Assembly: GCA_020137815.1 (NCBI GenBank)
Contig: CM035353.1
Coordinates: 1,120,501-1,184,500, forward strand
Source of the DNA: Hormiphora californensis
Lineage: Eukaryota > Ctenophora > Tentaculata > Cydippida > Pleurobrachiidae
Direction of reading: 5' to 3'
Length of the DNA: 64,000 nucleotides
Shown here: positions 1 through 9,596 of the stretch, piece after piece
Layout: each line of letters begins with the position of its first letter
Position numbering within the stretch: position 1 is the stretch's first letter
Made by a program: the position numbers and the translations under genes
Notes under the pieces: model-generated
Databases searched by the model: none
The model's input: only the letters and a program-made list of their open reading frames with translations
Told to the model about the DNA's origin: nothing

Positions 1-29
1 ATTTCGGTGACGGACGCAGATCTCAGTGA

Positions 30-150
30 CAATAGCCTTAGCTTAGCCTGAACCTGAGGCCTTAAATTTCAGGGAATAGCCGTCACTGAAACCTAAGATC
101 TCAGGTCTCAGTGGAAAATAGCCGTGGCACGACAGTTTTCCCCCATAGTT
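30..150. repeat. Dispersed palindromic hairpin family, copy 1
   Basis: This copy contains CCTGAACCTGAGG, a second CTAAGATCTCAGG-type inverted segment and a closing GTTTTCCCCC. It is degenerate compared with the cleaner copies near 15.8, 26.2, 27.1, 28.0, 57.7 and 59.1 kb. Confidence 0.45.
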
Positions 151-286
151 CCTCCAGACGGGCGAAAAAATCAATAAATGTCATCGACCGTACTGTACTC
201 TTAGGAAACTCATTATGCGCGGGCGACTGATATGACGAAACATAACAGCAATCTCTCAGCTTCCTTTAAAACAATATGCTACTAAC

Positions 287-470
287 CTGAATTTTTAATC
301 CTATAGTTTGGATACCACCCATCAGATGTACAACCTTTTGGAATGGGCATAACATAATATCCGCCCATTCCTCCACCTAGGCCCTTTCCATAGTCCGTAC
401 AAATGATGTTAGCTCCGGATGCGATAGCCACAAGAGCTGCAGACAAACAGATAAAGTTAACCATACTCAT
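287..470 (-). CDS. First exon of a small secreted protein (partial)
   Basis: The minus-strand reading frame starts with ATG at 470 and encodes an obvious signal peptide (MSMVNFICLSAALVAIASG) followed by a Gly/Tyr-rich stretch with two cysteines. The frame runs to a stop near 282, but a splice donor (TCAG|gttagt) at 287 is the more likely exon end, because the same gttagt donor is used by other genes in this window. The rest of the gene would lie left of the window. Function is not recognisable. The secretion signal is what is seen; an extracellular role is inferred. Confidence 0.5.
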
Positions 471-768
471 ATTTGCAAAAAGTGAGAATGCGGTGGCAAC
501 GGCGGTATTTATATATTATCCATTATGGTGTACATGATGAGCTGTTTCTTCCTGGTCTTCAGCTGCATACACTGAGATAGATAGAGAGAGAGAGAGCTCT
601 GTCCCTCTCTATCTTTCTCTGAGTCACTCTGAGTCAGAGAGATGCAGCGTCTGACTCAGTTATAAAGTTATAAAGGAGTTAGAAAGAGAGAGAGATTTAC
701 AGGAAGCGAAGAGTTGATAGGTTTACTTATTTTCAAGTATTGAGCTTTGAGCTTTGCAATCAGAGGTA
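471..768. other. Non-coding, GA-rich stretch
   Basis: Short GA/CT runs and partly self-complementary AGTCAGAGAG/CTCTGAGTC segments are visible. No gene is seen. It is probably the promoter side of the minus-strand exon at 287-470. Confidence 0.4.
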
Positions 769-976
769 CAGTCGGACAAGAGCCTTTCCCCCGAGGGTGT
801 CCCTAAATCGGGGTCCGTTTTCCATTACCGTTTTCCCACTACAATTGTAGTCCACTAAATCGGGGTGTCCACTAAATCGGGGTCAAATAAGGTTAATTTC
901 CTATATCGGGGGAAAAAATCATGTCCCTAAATCGGGGTGCCACTAAATCGGGGGCCCCTAAATCGGGGTCCGACTG
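769..976. mobile_element. MITE with CAGTCGGAC inverted ends and TA duplication
   Basis: The element begins CAGTCGGAC and ends GTCCGACTG, with TA directly outside each end, as expected for a non-autonomous Tc1/mariner-superfamily element. The interior carries repeated 'ctaaatcggggt' words and an inverted pair around ACTACAATTGTAGT. No ORF is present. The same end sequence recurs at 1116 and at both ends of the foldback element at 59449-62657. Confidence 0.7.
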
Positions 977-1115
977 TACCTACAGCTATTTGTGGCATAA
1001 CACGGTCGCTTAAGCGATTTAGGTCGCTTAAGCGATTTAGTGGACTACAATTGTAGTGGGAAAACGGTAATGGAAAAATTTGTGCCTTTTTGATAATGAA
1101 AATGATGTACAGTTG

Positions 1116-1266
1116 CAGTCGGACCTCGATTTATTTGAAGTTTGATACGAAAATTACCGGGAGGATAAACTTTCTCCGATATAGGAAGTTCATATATTAT
1201 TGGCCTGGGGCCCCGATTTACCGGGCAAAACCCCCTTTCCCGTCCCCGAGCATCGTGGTACGACTG
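1116..1266. mobile_element. Second short element of the CAGTCGGAC family
   Basis: It begins CAGTCGGACCTCGATTTA and ends near GTACGACTG. It contains 'ccgggaggataaact' and 'ccgatttaccgggcaaaac', which also occur in the element at 59449-62657. The ends are less perfect than in the 769-976 copy, and TG rather than TA flanks it. Confidence 0.5.
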
Positions 1267-1389
1267 TGCTGGTTAAACACATGCAGTACATAATTTTCAT
1301 TCAATTATTCAATCAACAATAAGCACACATTCACCACTAATTCCAATTGGCATGGGTAATCCAGAATGGTCTTCAAAAACGGTCGAGTC

Positions 1390-2060
1390 GACTAGACATC
1401 GTTCTTTAAGACGTTGTCTAGACGTTGTTTAGACGGTATTCGTATCGAAAAGTTGTTAAGACGGTATTTGAAACTGAATCGCGAGATTTTGCTTAGACGT
1501 TGTTTAGACGGCCGTATGTTTACCGGTTTCAGTTGAGACGTTGTATAGACGGTACGATAAACGTTCATCGATTTTCCTTTAGACTGCGTTTAAACGTACT
1601 TTTAGAACTCCGTCTGAGTTACAGTCCGTCTCAACGTCTGGTACAATTTTTAGACATGCCGTCTCAACTTTGAACGGACACCGTCTAGAGACCGTCTAGA
1701 GACCGTCTAGACACCGTCTAGACACCGGGACGGTACCGTCTAGAGACCGTCTGATACCGTTGCAACACCGTCTGATACCGTCTTTAACCCTTCTATAACC
1801 CATCTGATACCGTCTATAACCCGTTTCAAGCAATTTTGGTACCGTTTTTATAGCTGATTTTATCAAACCTCGTCTAAAGTCGGATTTTTTGAAACTGTCA
1901 CCCCCCTTTTCGTGCGCAGAATGTTTTTGCACGTTACATCACATGTTAACGTGTGGTGTGCGCGTCAAAATTGATGAATTTCACCTGCACGGTCATTTGG
2001 GGGTGACAGTTTCAAAAAATCCGACTTTAGACGGCGTCGCTGTCTAGACGCCGTATGCGG
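1390..2060. repeat. GTCTAGAC-rich palindromic repeat with a large inverted repeat
   Basis: Many degenerate copies of 'accgtctaga' and 'gttgtctagacg' lie between 1390 and 1860. From about 1868 to 2033 the sequence folds back: 'aaagtcggattttttgaaac' on the left is matched by its complement 'gtttcaaaaaatccgacttt' on the right across about 90 bases. No credible ORF is present. Confidence 0.55.
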
Positions 2061-2078
2061 CAAATTAAAAATTGCCTT

Positions 2079-2186
2079 CTAAAAGTAACAATCTCGTGCG
2101 CGATTTTGACGGTGGCGTTGGATGACAAAATGATTTTATCATCCAACGCGACCGTCAAAATCGTGTACGAGATTGTTACTTTTAGA
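2079..2186. repeat. Hairpin of about 50-bp arms
   Basis: 'ctaaaagtaacaatctcgtg' on the left is complemented by 'acgagattgttacttttag' on the right, and the arms continue inward to a centre near 2132 with few mismatches. It is a short foldback, probably the residue of a non-autonomous element. Confidence 0.6.
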
Positions 2187-2332
2187 ATGGGGGAGAGAAA
2201 TTTTAACAGCGCTGGTGTGTGTGGCGTCAAAAATAAAATTTTAATTTTAATTTTAACTTTGGTGTGTGCTGACCCTAAAGAATAACAACGAAAAGAAAAC
2301 TGTTTCAAGGTGTAAAACAAGTAATAATCGCT

Positions 2333-2899
2333 CTATGCGAAAGTTTCACAGAAGTGTGCCTGATTTTCGTTACAGTCATCCGTCTCCCAAGGACCCCATG
2401 GCCTGTTTCCGTTGTTGGTTCCAATCAGAACACACTTGTGATTGTGGTTTCCTGGCTTCATTCCACTACCGTTGGTCAATACATGGTCTCTAAGTCTTGG
2501 TTCAAAGGTCCTGGGATCCTCACCAGTGACAGTGTAGTGCTCCTTGTATATAGGACGAGGATTTTGTCCAAATCGTCGGGTACAGAAGATACCGGCCCAT
2601 GCCCTGCAAATGAAATAATACATAATATTTATAACACTACCAAATCTTAGTTAATTACGTAATCATAGCAAGGTTATAACAGCAACATACTGGTAACATT
2701 ATAGACACTGGTAACATACAGACACCTGGCGCCGCGCGACCCCCGCCAGGTGTCTATGTCACCAAAGCAACACATACCATCCCTTTTTACTAAGGGGGGA
2801 CCTGGTGACCCATTCTGCTTCATCAATTGTGCTAGGAACCCACACATGAGCGTCATTTGCGTTACATTCCAATTCACAGGGTTTGAAGGGTTGTCTTCT
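2333..2899 (-). CDS. C-type lectin domain protein (3' exons)
   Basis: Two minus-strand exons join in phase: 2802-2899 and 2333-2603, the latter ending in TAG. The first encodes a typical C-type-lectin segment (CELECN...HVWVPSTIDEAEW). The second ends with the canonical tail, a cysteine, a tryptophan-rich stretch (RPWGPWETDDC) and the final HFCE. Acceptors are ccttgtag and atttgcag; the internal donor (CACCAG|gtcccc) is weak. Upstream exons, presumably with a signal peptide, are not found before the provirus starting at 2978, so the provirus either sits in an intron of this gene in opposite orientation or has separated it from its 5' part. The fold is known to bind carbohydrate or other ligands outside the cell; the ligand cannot be predicted. 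The usual Ca-binding EPN/QPD and WND motifs are not obvious. Confidence 0.65.
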
Positions 2900-2977
2900 C
2901 TACAAGGAATAATTGACAAGATAAACAACTGTATAATGGTACTAAATTAATTAATACCGTCATGCATTCATAATCAG

Positions 2978-3369
<392 letters not shown>

Positions 3370-3372
3370 AAT

Positions 3373-3390
3373 TGGTGCTGTGACCAGGAT
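3373..3390 (+). promoter_or_regulatory. Primer-binding-site-like sequence
   Basis: TGGTGCTGTGACCAGGAT lies three bases after the 5' LTR. It begins with the TGG expected to pair with a tRNA CCA end. The priming tRNA was not identified. The site overlaps the gag start at 3389. Confidence 0.6.
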
Positions 3391-4822
3391 GGATGAACCT
3401 GGGCAACCTCTTCTGGATACACAACTGGATCATTTAATGGAACAAGAGGGTCTTGGTGACCTCCCTGAGGCTAACAAAGCAGCTGTCAGAGCGCTTCTCC
3501 GAATACATGGAAGACTACAACCTCCACCCCGACCACCCAGACCTGGTGAGCAAAGCTTCTTGCAACGGACTGCTCGTGAAGAGGCGGATAGAGCTCACAA
3601 TTTCCCTAAGCTGTTAGCTGCGAGCACCAGAAAACCAGCAGTGTTTAACCCGGAAACGATGACAATCCGGCAGTTCATAATCACATATGAAGCTTACTCA
3701 GATGCAATGCACATCTCTGAACAACAGAGAATTTCTGCATTTGTCACGTATCTTGACGCTAAGTCCCAACAGCGACTACAAACAGCACGTGCCCTGAATA
3801 GAGAGAGCTGGGAAGACTTCAAAGAGAGCGTCATTAAAGCTCTTGAGGACTACACGAGACGAAATGCTCTGAATGCCCGTTTTCAATTACGGCAAGCCAA
3901 GCAGAAAGCTACGGAAACAATCCACGAATTCGGAGGACGATTGCTTGAACTAAGCCAAATTGGGTTCCCTGATGCAGCGATTGACAGGCAGGCCCTAGGT
4001 GCACAAGAAGAAGTGCTAAAGGATGCACTAGCTGCAGGTGTACGTCAGGATGAAGTGGGAGCACCCCTCGTCAGACTGAGAGACAGCAAGTCTTTTGAAG
4101 AACTGCTTGATGAAGCAATACGACTGGAAGCGTCTTATTCAGTTCGCAGAGACTTACAATTAGATGATGTTGAAGTATCGGTCATGCAAGCAAATGTTAA
4201 CGCTAATTCAAACATGAACAATGCTGTAGCGAACTTTGAACCGGGACCAGCTGGACAGCATGGTGCAGATGTGTACACAGAGCACTACCCTAACTATCCC
4301 GCTTCTGCAAGAGGCAGAAGAATATTCAATAGCACAGGCCGCACGGGAATTAATGCTGCAAGTGGAAGAAATGATGCTGAAAACTACAGAAGTTACTACC
4401 CAGACTACCCCGCTAGTGCTAGAGGTAGACGTGGGTATAACAACAACTCATACTCTCCAGCTGAACACCCGGCTATGAAACTGTGTTGGCACTGTGGTGA
4501 ACCGGGCCATGTTAGAAGAAACTGCTATCAATACCAACGAGCAGGCCGAGGCGCCCGAACCAGTAACAACAGAGGGTTCCAGGAGGATAATAGGTTCAGG
4601 AACCCGAACAGAAGAGGAAATGATACGCTTGGGTATGGTCGATACCCAGACCAGTATGCACCTGCCATGCCAGTGAGAAACGTTCACTTTGAAAACAACC
4701 CTTGTTCCTCAACGGCAACAGGGAATGATGAGGCTGGGCCGAGTGCTGCGTGGAGGCCAGCTGTTGATGCAAGCGAGAACCCAAACGGAAATAGAGCTTC
4801 AATGACAAGCCATTTAAACTAA
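3389..4822 (+). CDS. gag: Gag polyprotein of the Ty3/Gypsy provirus
   Basis: The start at 3389 is chosen because the earlier in-frame ATG at 3278 lies inside the 5' LTR; this one follows the primer-binding site directly. The 477-residue product has a charged helical capsid-like region in its first 270 residues, a Tyr/Arg/Asn-rich linker with two related segments (YPNYPASARGRR and YPDYPASARGRR), and one CCHC zinc knuckle (CWHCGEPGHVRRNC) near residues 366-379 for nucleic-acid binding. It would assemble the particle. The frame closes at TAA 4820-4822, immediately after a -1 frameshift heptamer, so most ribosomes would make Gag and a minority Gag-Pol. No internal stop or frameshift is visible. 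Confidence 0.88.
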   Translation: MDEPGQPLLDTQLDHLMEQEGLGDLPEANKAAVRALLRIHGRLQPPPRPPRPGEQSFLQRTAREEADRAHNFPKLLAASTRKPAVFNPETMTIRQFIITYEAYSDAMHISEQQRISAFVTYLDAKSQQRLQTARALNRESWEDFKESVIKALEDYTRRNALNARFQLRQAKQKATETIHEFGGRLLELSQIGFPDAAIDRQALGAQEEVLKDALAAGVRQDEVGAPLVRLRDSKSFEELLDEAIRLEASYSVRRDLQLDDVEVSVMQANVNANSNMNNAVANFEPGPAGQHGADVYTEHYPNYPASARGRRIFNSTGRTGINAASGRNDAENYRSYYPDYPASARGRRGYNNNSYSPAEHPAMKLCWHCGEPGHVRRNCYQYQRAGRGARTSNNRGFQEDNRFRNPNRRGNDTLGYGRYPDQYAPAMPVRNVHFENNPCSSTATGNDEAGPSAAWRPAVDASENPNGNRASMTSHLN

Positions 4823-4843
4823 CTACGCCCCCGGCAGGGGGCG
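4813..4843 (+). promoter_or_regulatory. -1 ribosomal frameshift signal between gag and pol
   Basis: The heptamer TTTAAAC (4813-4819) is in the correct register (gag codons xxT TTA AAC) directly before the gag stop. After a six-base spacer comes a perfect seven-pair GC-rich stem (4826-4832 with 4837-4843) with a GGCA loop. Pol is in the -1 frame and is open without a stop from the heptamer to its first ATG 30 codons later. Slippery site, spacing, stem and frame all agree. Confidence 0.88.
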
Positions 4844-7800
4844 TTGGGGACTACGGGGGTACGTGTGTTGAAGCAAGGGAGGAACTAGGAAGTGACTCAC
4901 CCATGAGTGATGAGGATAAGGCACAGCACATAAACGAGGAACATTTGGGAGATGAATGTACTAACAGTATACCTGTTAGTCAAGTATCAATATGTGCTGA
5001 GAAACTGCATATATTTCTGGATATTGGAGGAGTCCCTGTAGAGGCGCTAGTAGACACAGGAGCGTGTGTGAATATATTATCCATGAATGCTGCTAGTGCA
5101 GTATTGGCAAATACTAGTACGAAGCTAAAGAAGTGTGCTGTCACCCTGGTGGGTGTAGCTGGAGTTCCTATTCCATGTGCGGGAATGTTAGAGAGTACAT
5201 CTGTCAAGATTGGTACTTTAACCCTGCCAGTTGATTTTGTGGTGGCGCAAATCAGCGAAACCTGTATCGTGGGACAGCCCTTCTTACTACAAAATTGCTG
5301 TACTATTGACTTTGAATGTCATACATTGTGCATGCATGGAGTGACGTTACCATTGGGCGTAAAACCCTCTGCTAGAGCATATGAGGTTAGGGTAAAAGAA
5401 AGTTGTGAATTGGAAAAAGGTCACGCCTTCATAGAGTGCTACGTTGTAGCCACGGACGGAACGAGTGTACCTAACCACCAATTTTGGGTGAAGTTCCAAG
5501 AAGAATGGAGCTGTTTAAGTGAGACTGAGAATCCACTAGAAGTGTTCTCTGTAAATGTTTCGGAGGGGCGTACAGCAATACCGGTTTGTATTGACTCACC
5601 GGATGTAATGATTGCGTTACCAAAGAATTACCTGCTAGGTATCAGTACTCCGGCTGTGTACTGCAAGAGGGTTGAGACGACTGAAACTGATAACATGGGA
5701 GGAAATGATTTTGCAAAGGAGAGAGTGGAAGAAATCCTAGAGCAGCTGGAGCTATGCTCTAATCCACTACTCCAAGGCGAGGAATTGCAGCAAGCAGAAG
5801 CCCTGATAGCTGAATATGCTGACGTGTTCTCACTTGGGAGACACGAGTTGAAAAGGACAGACCTGGTACAACATGAAATAAATCTTACTACCGATGTACC
5901 AGTGCGCCTTCCGTACAGGCGAGTACCTTTGCACCTGAGAGAAGATTGTGTTAAAGAGCTGGAATCATTATTACAGGCGGGCATAATAGAGCATTCAGAG
6001 AGCTCTTACAACACTCCTGCCATTGTGATGAAGAGGAAAGGAAAAGTCAGAATCATATTAGACTTCAGAGCACTAAACCAAATCACGGTTAGAAGCTACT
6101 GTACTGTGCCTGCCCTGAACACCATTACGGCGGGGTGCCATGGTGCAACTGTATTCAGCAGTTTAGATATACGAGATGGGTTTCTGCAAGTACCACTGAA
6201 GCAAGATCACAAACCCTACACTGCTTTTGCTATACCCGGAGTAGGTTTCTTCCAATTTACAGTCATGGCTCTTGGACTCTGTGGAAGCCCAGGCACATTC
6301 CAGAATCTGCTAGATCGGTTATTAGCAGGAATACCTCCCTCTGTCGGTTCTGCATTCATAGATGATATTTTATCCCCAGCTAAATCTATAAAGGAAATGC
6401 TAGCTAATCTGAGGGTGATTTTCGGTCGAATCCGCATATCAAATCTAAGGTTTAATCCCCGGAAGTGTACCTTGTTCAAAACACGTCTGAGATATTGTGG
6501 AACTTTCCTTACGGCTGATGGTATTGAAGCAGACAGTGAAAAAATAACTGCCATACGGGAAATGAGAGAGCCCCACTCACTCAAGGATGTTAGAAGGCTT
6601 CTGGGATGTTATTCATGGTTTCGTACACATATTGCTAACTTCTCTACTATAGCAAAAGGTTTGACTGACTGCCTCAAACAGTCTGAAAAATTCAAGGTTA
6701 CAGATGAAGCCAGAGAGAGTATTCGATTGCTAAATGCTGCGCTCACATCACCTCCGATCTTAATCTATCCTTCCACCGAGCTGGAGTTGATGGTTTTCAC
6801 AGACGCCTCCCTTACCGGTATAGGTGGTACGATCGGACATATTATCAATGGAACTTACCGCCCTATAGCGTACAGCTCGAAGGTACTTAATGAAACCGAG
6901 CAAAGGTATCCTTCTTACAAACGCGAATTCTACGCCCTGTGGTACCACATCACCAAGCAGTGGAGATACTATCTGCTAGGGGCAAAGTTCACTGCATATG
7001 TCGACATGAAGGCTATAACGGCCAAAGGTTTCCTAAAACGTACAAATGAGGCCATACTTACAAGGTGGATAATGGACCTCAGTGATTACAATTTCGAACT
7101 GTTATACCGAGCAGGTGAAATGATGGAAGTACCAGATTGTTTATCCAGACTACCGAAAAGATCGGAGGAGTTATTTGAGTGGTGGTCTAAAAAAGCGGAT
7201 TCTGAGCTAGATTCAGAAGAGGAGACACAAGAGAAAAATGATGGGAAGAATATCAGCCTGATAGCCACTGTAGCGCAACAAGTGACTACAAGCAACATTA
7301 CAACGCTACCGAAAAACTTACCAGGAGGAAGTAATGGACTCGGAAGTTACGACAATCCACTGAAAGCATGTTCAAGTGATGGCATGAAAAAGCTCCAAGA
7401 CATGGACACCGACATTAAGACGGTTAAAAAGTGGATTGATGAGGGACGGCCTAGTAAGTTAGGTGAGGTACAGGCTCCTTCTGAATCACTACTGAAGATG
7501 TGGATGTTATTCCCACACATGTGTCTGAGCAGCGAGGGACTGTTGTGCTATAAATACTACTCCTCCACCTCCAAGAAGTACAGACAGCTAATATTTGTTC
7601 CTACTGGGGGAAGGAATGAGCTGTTAAAAGCACACCATGACACAGACAGTGCTGGTCACCTAGGACCAAAGAAAACATTGCTACGCATGAGAGAAAAATA
7701 TTTCTTTGAAGGAATGACAAAGCAAGTAAAAATGTATTGCTCTACTTGTCCTGAGTGCTTTAAACACAACGACGTGTATAAAAAGAAACCAGCGGCTCCT

Positions 7801-9138
7801 CTAAAACCGATCACATCTGTACGACCTGGGCAATATTTATGTATTGATTTGGTAGGCCCAATCAGAGGTGGAAACAGATACAAATGGGTCCTCACTATGT
7901 GTGACAAGTTTACACGCTTATTACAAGCGAAGCCATTACTAAATGCCAAGGCGGAAACGGTATGTAAGAGCTTAGTTGAGGACTGGATGAACATCTATGG
8001 AGTCCCTGAGATGGTATTGTCGGACCGAGGCAGCAATCTTCATAGTGCACACATCACTATTGAGCTATATAAAATCCTTGGAATAAAGAAGGTCGCCACA
8101 ACCAGTTACCATCCCCAATGCAATGGACTGGCAGAGAACTTCAATAAAACCATCATTGTGATCATTAAGAAGTTAGTTGGTGAATACCCGGAACAGTGGT
8201 CGGATAAGTTGAGCCACGCTGTTTTTGCTTTGAACAGCTCTGTAAATGCCTCGACTCGGTTTTCACCACATGAACTGTTCTTTGGTCGTGAATTGAGAGC
8301 TCCACATGACCTCTTATACAGTACCACTACCACGACCCACTACGCCTCGGGGGCGCATCTTGTTTCTGCTTTATATGAGAATACCAGGGATTCATACGAT
8401 CTGGTGAGATTAAATGCAGCATCTGCTGCTCGGAGACAGAAACTTGCCTATGATAAAAAGAAAGGTTTCCATACAGTATATGAAGTTGGTGATAAAGTCT
8501 TGGTTTGGAAACCCCTGCCCCCCACTGTGACTCAGTACCGTAAGCTTAAGAGCAAGTTCTCAGGACCTTGGACCGTTGAGAGGATTCTATCTGAATGGAC
8601 TTATGAACTCAAGAATGATGTGACAAAGAAGGTCATTGTTACCCACTTTGACTCCCTCAGGAAAATACCCACTGATCTGAGATTGTCATATAGTCCTAAG
8701 GATTCTGCATATACGAATAAACCTGGGAAACCCTCCAAGAAAACAAGTGGTGAGGCTGCTGATAGAAGTCCAACCATTGTTAACAGTGAAAGTGACTCAG
8801 ATAGTGAAGAATCAGGCAATGATAAACAAGGGTCACTATTTGGCTTCTTGAACAACCCAGTGGCCGGGGATGATAATGTCGACAACAACGAGCATGAGGA
8901 GGCACGTGACACGGTAGAAGCCAGGCAAGATGTGGAGGAATCCTCTGCAGCTGAAAGTTTCACTACAGCTCCCCATGATGGAGAACAAGATGAAGTAAGC
9001 GAACAAGATGAATCACATGAATCGGATGGTGAAGAAGGGGACGATGAGAGTGAGGACAAGGACCAAGAAAGGGCACCCAGCAAATACAATCTACGGAGAG
9101 AAAGAAAGCAAGTGCAAAGGTATGGAGCAGGACAATAA
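4819..9138 (+). CDS. pol: Pol polyprotein (protease, RT, RNase H, integrase)
   Basis: Pol is read by -1 frameshifting from gag; its first internal ATG is at 4903 and 1411 residues follow. Positions counted from that ATG: aspartic protease motif DTGA at 51-54; reverse transcriptase from about 330 to 600 with the catalytic box FIDDIL near 485 (YLDD or FVDD is commoner); RNase H with FTDAS near 631; integrase with an HHCC zinc finger near 909-945 and catalytic Asp near 979 and 1038 and Glu near 1076. The last two acidic residues are separated by 36 residues, one more than usual. A GPY/F-like segment (KFSGPW) follows, then a long acidic Ser/Glu/Asp tail. There is no chromodomain. RT before integrase identifies Ty3/Gypsy. 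No inactivating lesion is seen. Confidence 0.92.
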   Translation, partial: LTTPPAGGVGDYGGTCVEAREELGSDSPMSDEDKAQHINEEHLGDECTNSIPVSQVSICAEKLHIFLDIGGVPVEALVDTGACVNILSMNAASAVLANTSTKLKKCAVTLVGVAGVPIPCAGMLESTSVKIGTLTLPVDFVVAQISETCIVGQPFLLQNCCTIDFECHTLCMHGVTLPLGVKPSARAYEVRVKESCELEKGHAFIECYVVATDGTSVPNHQFWVKFQEEWSCLSETENPLEVFSVNVSEGRTAIPVCIDSPDVMIALPKNYLLGISTPAVYCKRVETTETDNMGGNDFAKERVEEILEQLELCSNPLLQGEELQQAEALIAEYADVFSLGRHELKRTDLVQHEINLTTDVPVRLPYRRVPLHLREDCVKELESLLQAGIIEHSESSYNTPAIVMKRKGKVRIILDFRALNQITVRSYCTVPALNTITAGCHGATVFSSLDIRDGFLQVPLKQDHKPYTAFAIPGVGFFQFTVMALGLCGSPGTFQNLLDRLLAGIPPSVGSAFIDDILSPAKSIKEMLANLRVIFGRIRISNLRFNPRKCTLFKTRLRYCGTFLTADGIEADSEKITAIREMREPHSLKDVRRLLGCYSWFRTHIANFSTIAKGLTDCLKQSEKFKVTDEARESIRLLNAALTSPPILIYPSTELELMVFTDASLTGIGGTIGHIINGTYRPIAYSSKVLNETEQRYPSYKREFYALWYHITKQWRYYLLGAKFTAYVDMKAITAKGFLKRTNEAILTRWIMDLSDYNFELLYRAGEMMEVPDCLSRLPKRSEELFEWWSKKADSELDSEEETQEKNDGKNISLIATVAQQVTTSNITTLPKNLPGGSNGLGSYDNPLKACSSDGMKKLQDMDTDIKTVKKWIDEGRPSKLGEVQAPSESLLKMWMLFPHMCLSSEGLLCYKYYSSTSKKYRQLIFVPTGGRNELLKAHHDTDSAGHLGPKKTLLRMREKYFFEGMTKQVKMYCSTCPECFKHNDVYKKKPAAPLKPITSVRPGQYLCIDLVGPIRGGNRYKWVLTMCDKFTRLLQAKPLLNAKAETVCKSLVEDWMNIYGVPEMVLSDRGSNLHSAHITIELYKILGIKKVATTSYHPQCNGLAENFNKTIIVIIKKLVGEYPEQWSDKLSHAVFALNSSVNASTRFSPHELFFGRELRAPHDLLYSTTTTTHYASGAHLVSALYENTRDSYDLVRLNAASAARRQKLAYDKKKGFHTVYEVGDKVLVWKPLPPTVTQYRKLKSKFSGPWTVERILSEWTYELKNDVTKKVIVTHFDSLRKIPTDLRLSYSPKDSAYTNKPGKPSKKTSGEAADRSPTIVNSESDSDSEESGNDKQGSLFGFLNNPVAGDDNVDNNEHEEARDTVEARQDVEESSAAESFTTAPHDGEQDEVSEQDESHESDGEEGDDESEDKDQERAPSKYNLRRERKQVQRYGAGQ

Positions 9139-9596
9139 TCAACACAAGAGACTTGTGCGGGTCGAGGGAGAGAGAGAATATGAGAGGAATTGAGTTGAAA
9201 CTTGATAAGTGAGTAATCGAACTGAACAAAGACTGATTTGAAAAAACTGTGTACACAGGCCATTACTAGCAGGATGCTGTGGTAAGCCGTCCCTGAGAGG
9301 AGAGATTGCCTCAGACTGGACCCGCGTCGTTGTATTCTATCTGTAGCACTCTTACAATATCGTTGTATCCTTATTGTAGTAGCAAGTTATTAAGTTACAT
9401 TTTCCAGTTGCTAGTTTTGGTTTGCTTTGTCGTGCGCAGGCTCGGCGGGATTTGTTGGATCTCGTTGTGCAGCTGAGACCCGTCACTCGAGGTTGCACAC
9501 CGAAATCTATAGACGGGCTTGTCCTGTCGTGCCTTGCACAGCATAGCCATTTTGAATATTATTAACCATCTCTCTCTCTCTTAGTAAAACCCTGAA
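9139..9596 (+). promoter_or_regulatory. pol-env spacer with probable env splice acceptor
   Basis: There is no ORF here. A long pyrimidine run ending in TTAG (about 9568-9584) lies 12 bases before the env ATG, as expected for the 3' splice site of a subgenomic env mRNA. A matching donor cannot be fixed; CCTG|GTGAGC near 3546 inside gag is one candidate. Confidence 0.6.

Noticed and set aside
1696-1932. Minus-strand ORF with RRxxDG repeats
   Set aside because: Translation of GTCTAGA-type repeats.
8601-9263. Long minus-strand ORF opposite the pol tail
   Set aside because: Ser/Leu-rich shadow of the acidic Ser/Glu/Asp pol tail with no signals of its own.
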